Positions 58,301 to 64,000 of a DNA stretch of 64,000 nucleotides are shown piece after piece. Both the position numbers and the translations under genes were made by a program. The notes under the pieces were generated by a model. That model searched no databases and was not told the origin of the DNA. It was given only the letters and a program-made list of their open reading frames with translations. The stretch covers positions 744,001 through 808,000 of the forward strand of contig JBAJFG010000314.1 in NCBI GenBank assembly GCA_037903475.1. Direction: 5' to 3'. Source of the DNA: Ancylostoma caninum. Taxonomy: Eukaryota; Nematoda; Chromadorea; Rhabditida; Ancylostomatidae. Within the stretch, counting starts at the first letter, position 1. Each line of letters begins with the position of its first letter.

Positions 58301-61165
58301 CTGCTTGTTGATCATCCGGTTTTATATGGTAGCTCTTATCACCAGTGTCATTCCCTTAAAATATAATAATAAAGGCCGTCAAAAACCTCTTACGAGAGCT
58401 TTGAGCCATTCTGATCTGTCGAAATCCGGAGAAATTAGCAAAAACATCTTGCTATTCATATTTTGCTGAGGATTTCAGAACGACATTCATGCGAATTTTT
58501 CAGCTTCTGAACTTTTGAAGGTATAAAGAACGCCAATTTCACTAGAACAGAGCTATGCGTTACAAAAATTTCACATTTCATAATCCGCTTGTTCGTTACG
58601 TTATGGTCCAATGACCTTTACGCATTGATGTGTTAATTCTTTATGTTAATGTACAGCTCTGGACTAGAAGATTATTACAATGTAAAACACATCTGTTAAA
58701 TGGTAGGGTAGGTAATAGTTTCCTTGAAACAGTAGGTAATAGTTTCCTTGAAACAAAGGCATGGGCTGCACGATAGAGGGCAAGAGGGAAGAGAATCTCA
58801 CCGTTCATCTCGCGGGCATGCCTTTGTTCTAATGAGGTTACTATTTTCATCACACTTAGACCTATTCAGAGTCGTGATGGATACAACTTCAACATCACCG
58901 TGATACTTCAGTTTCATCCACTCATCATAACCCGAGCTGATCAGGTAAGGCTTGAACAACACCCACATTTTGAAATGAGAATCGTCCATCTTGTACATAC
59001 TTTACCTGAAAGCTGTCAGACAACGAATTATTCACTTTTTCCTTATTGACGTCTTCAGTCAACTGGCATTTTACATGATAACACCTTTCTATGGAATGAA
59101 TAGCACCTTCCATCTACCGCAACCCAGCAAAGAAGTATTATTATATAAAATGAATTTCAAATTCGTGACCTGCACGTTCAGTCACTCCTATATGCGAAGT
59201 TTAAGCAAAAAAAAACTTTTCTTAAAATTTTTTGGGTCAATAGGTTAGAGCAAAGAAGAAGATCTCATCACGACTTTTGCAGCGGTTATCTTCGGAAATG
59301 CGAACCCCACTAGAATAAACCCTACCCACTAGGATGAACCTAGTTCTTTGACAACAAGAATAACCCATAATCACCCATTGTTCTGAGCAGGGACTGGATG
59401 TTAACTGCTTCTTCCCTCAACCTCTCACCCCTCAAGAGATGAACAGAGTCACTAAGAGTGTGGCGGACACCGACTGCAGCTATCGTATCCACAGGTGCGC
59501 GAACCACTTGCAATATCGTTTTAGTAACGGCTCATTAACCTACCTGTTGTAGATACAGTCCATCGCAGTGTGTGGCGCTGGACGCTAAAGTCGGCGAGAC
59601 ATTGTTCCACAAATGGCAGTGCGACAGCCGTAAGTTGTCTCTTGCAGGAAGCATTTCAAGGTTTCAAATCAGCAAACACTTATTGCAGCTCCTATGTACA
59701 AGTACCTCGTTCATGACTGCTGGGTGAAATCAGAGAGAAGTTCGGTACAGATTCTAGACAATGAAGGGTTTGTTTTACAGATGCTACACATAGGTATCAA
59801 TTATCGCACAATGATGTGTCTATACTTCGCCGCGGAGCGACACTTGCGCACACACATACTGTTCAAAAGTGGCTGTTTCCATGTAGGAACATGCACATAA
59901 CATGCACATACGCGGTGATAGCCTGTTATCCTCTCGACATGCTGATGCGGATCCCCATCGTTTGCTGTTTATACTTTTCTTTCGCAGATGAAGAGATGGG
60001 CCCGTTCTGCACTAGAATTCGCAGCTGTTTCCGTTTTCCTTGACATTTCCCATTGCATCGCTCACGTTGTTTTCGTAGGTCCTCTCGCGGTAAAGTATAA
60101 ACACAGGCTAACGTAGCCGTAGTCAAGGCATACCATTTACCAACAGTAACTTTAATCGCCCAGGATTGTCTATGGAATTTTGTCTTTTCTTTGCTTTGGA
60201 TATTCAAAAGAAAAAAGAAACAGGGCAAGAGTATAAATAACGTCGATAACACCCTTTGCTTTGTTCGTGGTGGATCCCTGACGGGCCTTTTCAAAGTGGG
60301 AGGAAATACGTTTTCAGATGTGAAATAGACCATCATTTTCTGGAAACGCCCAACTATTCGCGATTCAACAAGCAGGGTATAGAGGAATACGTATTCCAGG
60401 TAAGCTTGTACCACTTTTTATTTCGATGTTTTAGAAGAGGATTTCTTTTAGGAAATGTCTGTTTTCAAATTCCCCGGCGAAGGAAACGTCATATTCCATT
60501 GTAAAATTTCTCTATGCGACATGGAAGCCGCAGCTTCGCCATGCATAGCTCAAGTGGTATTTGTTTATAGTTCATATTTCTTCACAGTCAGCACAAATAA
60601 TTCTCCAAACATTGAATTAGCCACCCGGCTGTATATAGTGGAAATCGCAAAATCAATGCTATTCACAGCCGTTCTGAAGGCTAAAAATCACGGAGTTACC
60701 TATGCTTTACCGCTTGCAGACTTCTTCAAAAGAAAAATTCAAATTTGAAGCAATCCCTGCCCTCCACCATTTCCTCTTTTACGGAGTTGGGACCGGGAGG
60801 TCCAGGGCTGCTTTGACTAAATTGACTGTTCCTTGAACTTCAGCCACCTCGATGTCCGAAGAAAAAAACAGCGATAGCATTTCGAGAGAAGCGGTCTGCG
60901 GAACCACAACCGATACCACCTCCATTTGTGGTGGTGGACCAAACTGCTGAAGTTGGCAATCCATCCGCTGCCAGGTCACGTCGAAACGTCGTGCCTACTA
61001 AGCAAGGCTTCTTTATGACTTTGGAAGTGGAAACAAGGTGAGACCACTTCGCTGTCCTGCGCATTGCCTATCCAACCCGCAATCCACATCTTTAGGACGC
61101 TCAACGTTCTGCTCAACGAGAACATTCGCCCGGAGAACTCCGTCAAGTACTGCGATATCTCTTAA
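52303..61165 (+). CDS. Secreted cuticlin-type protein with two VWA domains and a ZP module
   Basis: Nineteen exons join with all phases consistent (2295 bases, 764 residues): 52303-52429, 55220-55382, 55451-55601, 55657-55757, 55816-55894, 56185-56278, 56518-56662, 56859-57193, 57260-57369, 57719-57788, 57838-57968, 58025-58102, 59391-59494, 59553-59629, 59689-59767, 60318-60399, 60452-60556, 60844-61037, 61096-61165. Residues 1-19 form a signal peptide (MGMMGVLCAALLLCLVYSS). The first VWA domain (about 50-225) has the DSSGS metal site (D59) and LYLLSDGRT; the second (about 247-430) has DASES (D255), GTTSTHLAL and VIVLTDGHS. The ZP region (about 465-680) begins VTCDANSITFTVRTQRP and includes FHKWQCDSPMYKYLVHDCWV and VFKFPGEGNVIFHCKISLC. 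Furin-type sites REKR (691-694) and RSRR (721-724) follow; no transmembrane helix is seen before the stop. VWA plus ZP is the layout of nematode CUT-6-like matrix proteins (from memory). Confidence 0.93.
52430..55219. other. First intron of the VWA-ZP gene (2.8 kb)
   Basis: Minus-strand frames at 53721-54063 and 54169-54857 might belong to a nested antisense gene. One segment near 54740 reads TTKVTVDLWVLFVL before a GTGAGA donor, and another starts MFATMISLVAFSKAFVALD. No complete model could be built. The length and AT content are otherwise ordinary. Confidence 0.4.
56680..56726. repeat. Intronic hairpin with ~20-bp arms
   Basis: GCGACGTAAGGTCCTATACTT and AAGTATTGGACCTTACGTCG are near-complementary around CACGTT, inside the intron between exons 7 and 8 of the VWA-ZP gene. 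It is not flanked by the copied ends typical of the MITE families here. Confidence 0.7.
58790..59120 (-). CDS. Antisense open segments inside the ZP intron, uncertain
   Basis: Minus-strand segment 59113-58925, after a TGCGGTAG acceptor-like site, encodes MEGAIHSIERCYHVKCQLTE then DVNKEKVNNSLSDSFQ, with a GTAAAG donor-like site. A second frame (58998-58861) encodes DDSHFKMWVLFKPYLISSG then YDEWMKLKYHGDVEVVS, ending at GTCTAAG. They could be two exons of a small nested gene. ERCYHVKC resembles the DRAYxVxC word of ZP domains but the match is short. No start with signal peptide was identified. Confidence 0.25.
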
Positions 61166-61925
61166 CTCAGTTTCATTCAGTCATGTTCTCAGTGCTCTCT
61201 TTCTTAAATATAAGAATACGCCATTATGGCTCCTCCGTATCGCACTTGCCGCTACATTCAAAGGCTCAAGCACTGTTTTTCGTTACGGGTTTCACTTAGT
61301 TCATGTTCGTATGTCTCACTTATTCACCTCGTACAGATCTCACTTTGAGTTGTTTATATTTGTGATAGAGTATGATAAACGAGGTGCAAAGGAGTATATC
61401 CAATTACTCAGACGATTATTAATCCAGGAAGAGGGAAAGAAGGTTAGCCAAAATCCGTAGTCGCAGAACTTGAGGATATTTGACTTTTCGGACCTGCACT
61501 TTTCGTCTTCTGCTGTGTGTCTTTCGTTTTACAATGCTGGCATCAAAGAAGGGGGATTCAGGAAAATATGGAACAAAAATGAATGGTGGTTCCCTTTTAA
61601 AATAGTCGGTTAATGGTATCAGTGCAGACAAGCAAGCACCCAGCATACAGTAGACAAGCAAGCATCCAGCAGCTTATCAAAAAACTGGATGCACTTTGTA
61701 AACTTCCTGTCAGTGACCTTTTTGTGTACAAAATAACATATTAAGTCTTTGCTATGCTGTAAAGGGCTGAGAACCACGAACGCATTACCAAGCGAAACCT
61801 GGCTAGCAGACCAACTTTCACGTCCCAGGATACAAGAATGATTTCTTTATTGCTGAAAATTCGTCCTCCCAGTGCGACGAAGATGGCTTGACGACAAAGA
61901 AGAAGAAAAGGAGAAAACTAGAGTA
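61166..61925. other. Downstream of the VWA-ZP gene
   Basis: The open frame continuing past the stop (to 61460, different frame) includes hydrophobic LWLLRIALAA but no splice link could be justified. A direct duplication TAGACAAGCAAGCAYCCAGCA lies at 61630-61670 (imperfect). Confidence 0.35.
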
Positions 61926-61927
61926 TA

Positions 61928-62202
61928 TACAGTGGGCGTATTTGGCGGTGGCCCATATGAGGCCTCGAGAAGGACGCAGCGCGACCGCGCCGCGCGTGCC
62001 GAGATCGGTGTCGTCTGCTGCCGGGATGCTGTTTCCAGTCGCCTCCTCCCCGATTTGGTCGAGATTCCCCAAAACCGGGTAGAAAAGCTGTTAGATATGG
62101 CATAACAGCAGCAAAAGACATCGTTTGCGACGCTCGCAGTGAGGTTGCGAGGCCCCTCTTTTCGAGGCCGGGGATGGGCCACCGCCATTGACGTCCACTG
62201 TA
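61928..62202. mobile_element. Foldback MITE, family C, copy 2
   Basis: The left end TACAGTGGGCGTATTTGGCG then GTGGCCCATATGAGGCCTCG is inverted at right as CGAGGCCGGGGATGGGCCACC, then GCCATTGACGTCCACTGTA. TA borders. The interior GCGCCGCGCGTGCCGAG is shared in part with copy 1 at 37.8 kb. Internal frames on both strands are by-products of the inverted arms. Confidence 0.85.
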
Positions 62203-63010
62203 ATATCAAAGTTGACGACGCGGACGTGTGGAGATGCTGACAAACTGCGGGACTCTTCGCGAGTTCAGTACGATATCAACCGTATTTCTGTCACAGAAAG
62301 ATGTTGTAATGAACCTTAGTTAAAAGCATAACGAAAACAACGAAGTAACCATTGTTAATTTACGCAATTATCTTCTTTCGCAATAGTAACTCTTGTTCTT
62401 TTGATCTGCTTATCGATGATCTTTTGTTCCCGCGCGCGAGCGCGTATTTAAGGATTTGTTCTAGGATATCGGTGCTTATTTTTTTTCTCTTTGCCCATTC
62501 AACCACTCTCCTACACGTTTTAACCTCTTCGTTTGCTAAAAAATTGTCACACCTCTTTTCTCACTCACTCAGCCCCTCCGATCGGACAGTAGAAACCAGG
62601 CCTGCCAACAGGGAGGTCTTCATATGGGGGCCGAGCCCACTGTGCGAAAGTAAGAAGAACGGATAAAGGCAGGTGAAGCCGTAAGGCTCCCAGCCGGTCA
62701 ATTCTGGTGGTAATTGGTCTGGTGACGCCTCTGGCTCAGAGACCCACGACGGTATCAGTGTCCACGTGAGTGGCACAGGATTTTCGTCGATATTTCGGTG
62801 GGTGAGGCCTGTGGCTCCCCATCGGTTTACTAGTGAGCGTAGAGTGAGAGGCCCAGAAGTGGCATAGGGCGTATGATTTCGATCAGTATCGTGTGTCCTT
62901 CATAAGAGGAAAGGTGAATGAAGCCCTAGAGCTCCTCATCGACTGATTCTGAGGCAGTGGATTGGGAAGTGTGATAGTTTGCAGGGTGATAGAGGCTGAT
63001 AAGTATCACG
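62203..63010. repeat. Non-coding stretch with a decayed ~110-135 bp tandem repeat
   Basis: Words GTGAAGCCGTAAGGCTCCCAG (62669), GTGAGGCCTGTGGCTCCCCATC (62801) and GTGAATGAAGCCCTAGAGCTCC (62912) recur with similar followers (CGGT or CGACTG, TTCTG or TTTAC). They look like three worn copies of one unit. No gene seen. Confidence 0.5.
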
Positions 63011-63013
63011 ACG

Positions 63014-63016
63014 TAT

Positions 63017-63095
<79 letters not shown>

Positions 63096-63098
63096 TTA
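63014..63098. repeat. (ATTT)n microsatellite, about 21 units
   Basis: Uninterrupted ATTT run of about 85 bases. Confidence 0.95.
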
Positions 63099-64000
63099 TG
63101 CACAATGAAGTGCGCTAGAACAGGTACTAGTCAAAAAAACAAACTAATGTGCTTAACAATTGATGAATAAGTAGTAGCTGTTCAAACACAACACAAAAGT
63201 CGAAGGGGAGAAAAATCTGGGGAGAGTGAGTAAGAAAAGAAGAGTGAACATTCGCGTCGATTTCCCAGGGTTCCCAGCAGAAAAAAAAAAGAAAAGACAG
63301 AATACATTCATGCAGTGTGCCTTGTGCTCGATAACCTGATAGGAATAGCATTTATAGAGAGGTGGATGGTGTTAGGGATAACACCACTCTACACGAGCAC
63401 TTGGGCATGCATGAAGAATCTGAAGCTGGATTTTCGGATGTTAGGTATTCCCTACCCCTAACAATCCAGCTTCAGACCCACCTAGACTATTCCTGGCCAG
63501 ATTATAAGTAAGGTGAACACCATCAAAAGGCTTTTAAAGTGTTTGTGTTTCAGCTTACATGTAATTGAGACGACGGTTTGGGAAACCCTTTGGATTTGAA
63601 ATATAGAAGAAAATATAGGACTCCCACCAGATTTTTGAACAATATTCAAAATCAGTTACAAAAAGGGGCATAAAACGAAATGTAAAAGATAAAAGATACA
63701 AGTGACGACGATTGCATTCCCTGCGTTGGCTTAGATAGACGTTCGTACTACATCTGAATTCGAAGAGGAACCATTATATTTCTGGAATTTTGAGAACTGA
63801 AAGCAGATCGATTTTCTTTAGCCTTTTACGGAACGTGGTACTATCATGTGACTCTAACACGCGACTTGCACTATCCCCTCACACAAGAAGTAATCGATCT
63901 CATACATCATCCATGTGGTCGCGTCGTAGCGTTTGACTGTTGGTCCTGATATCCAGTAACATTCGAGTAATACATACGATTGTTTACAGATGCCGATTTC
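63099..64000. other. Non-coding end of window
   Basis: A short inverted repeat lies at 63418-63475 (TCTGAAGCTGGATT and AATCCAGCTTCAGA). Otherwise no gene or repeat recognised. Confidence 0.4.

Noticed and set aside
61847..62209. Arg/Ser-rich frames on both strands
   Set aside because: They fall entirely inside the family C MITE.

Overview
The window reads as nuclear DNA of a parasitic clade V (strongylid, hookworm-like) nematode. Three things point there: many small exons separated by short introns with TTTTCAG/TTTTAG-type acceptors; a recognisable nematode Furry (SAX-2) gene, a von Willebrand A plus zona pellucida (ZP) cuticlin-type gene and a 21/22 match to the nematode SL1 spliced leader; and a dense load of short foldback elements, mariner fragments, decayed retrotransposons and minisatellites. 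There is no bacterial organisation: no operons, Shine-Dalgarno sites or CRISPR array.

Layout. 1-5.1 kb, minus strand: the 5' part of a Furry/SAX-2 orthologue. Seven exons are certain, a further one is likely, and three more are phase-compatible but tentative. 5.3-5.75 kb, minus strand: a likely leucine-rich fragment. 6-15 kb: repeats (foldback MITEs, an AAGTTGTCGACAAG foldback element, GT microsatellite, 126-bp and 60-bp tandem arrays). 15.6-19.4 kb: a dead Ty3/gypsy RNase H piece followed by a dead CR1-like LINE. 19.6-20 kb: a 110-120 bp tandem repeat, then a 4.7-kb minisatellite with higher-order duplication (20.5-25.2 kb). 27.8-30.8 kb: a mariner remnant, two more minisatellites and a foldback element interrupted by a second MITE. 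31.7-32.3 kb: a foldback element between direct repeats. 34.1-34.5 kb, minus strand: a small two-exon gene with a C-terminal hydrophobic segment. 36.6-38.3 kb, plus strand: a Gly/Pro/Tyr-rich protein gene ending in CysCys. 38.6-40.3 kb: a terminal-inverted-repeat element, an RTE LINE remnant and a MITE. 40.8-41.05 kb: a short secreted cationic peptide ORF. 41-52 kb: mostly non-coding, with MITEs, an antisense SL1 copy and two adjacent inverted-repeat elements. 52.3-61.2 kb, plus strand: the best gene of the window, 19 exons whose phases all agree, about 764 residues: signal peptide, two VWA domains, ZP module, two furin-type sites. 61.2-64 kb: a MITE, decayed repeats and an ATTT microsatellite.

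The genes show no shared pathway beyond nematode biology (neurite morphogenesis for SAX-2; extracellular matrix or cuticle for the VWA-ZP and Gly/Pro/Tyr-rich proteins). The most distinctive signals are the nested and adjacent mobile elements, the antisense SL1 copy, the apparently missing ZP-N segment with a ZP-like motif on the opposite strand of the same intron, and the higher-order minisatellite. All exon models are hand-read from sequence. Splice sites may be off by a few bases and no similarity search was run.
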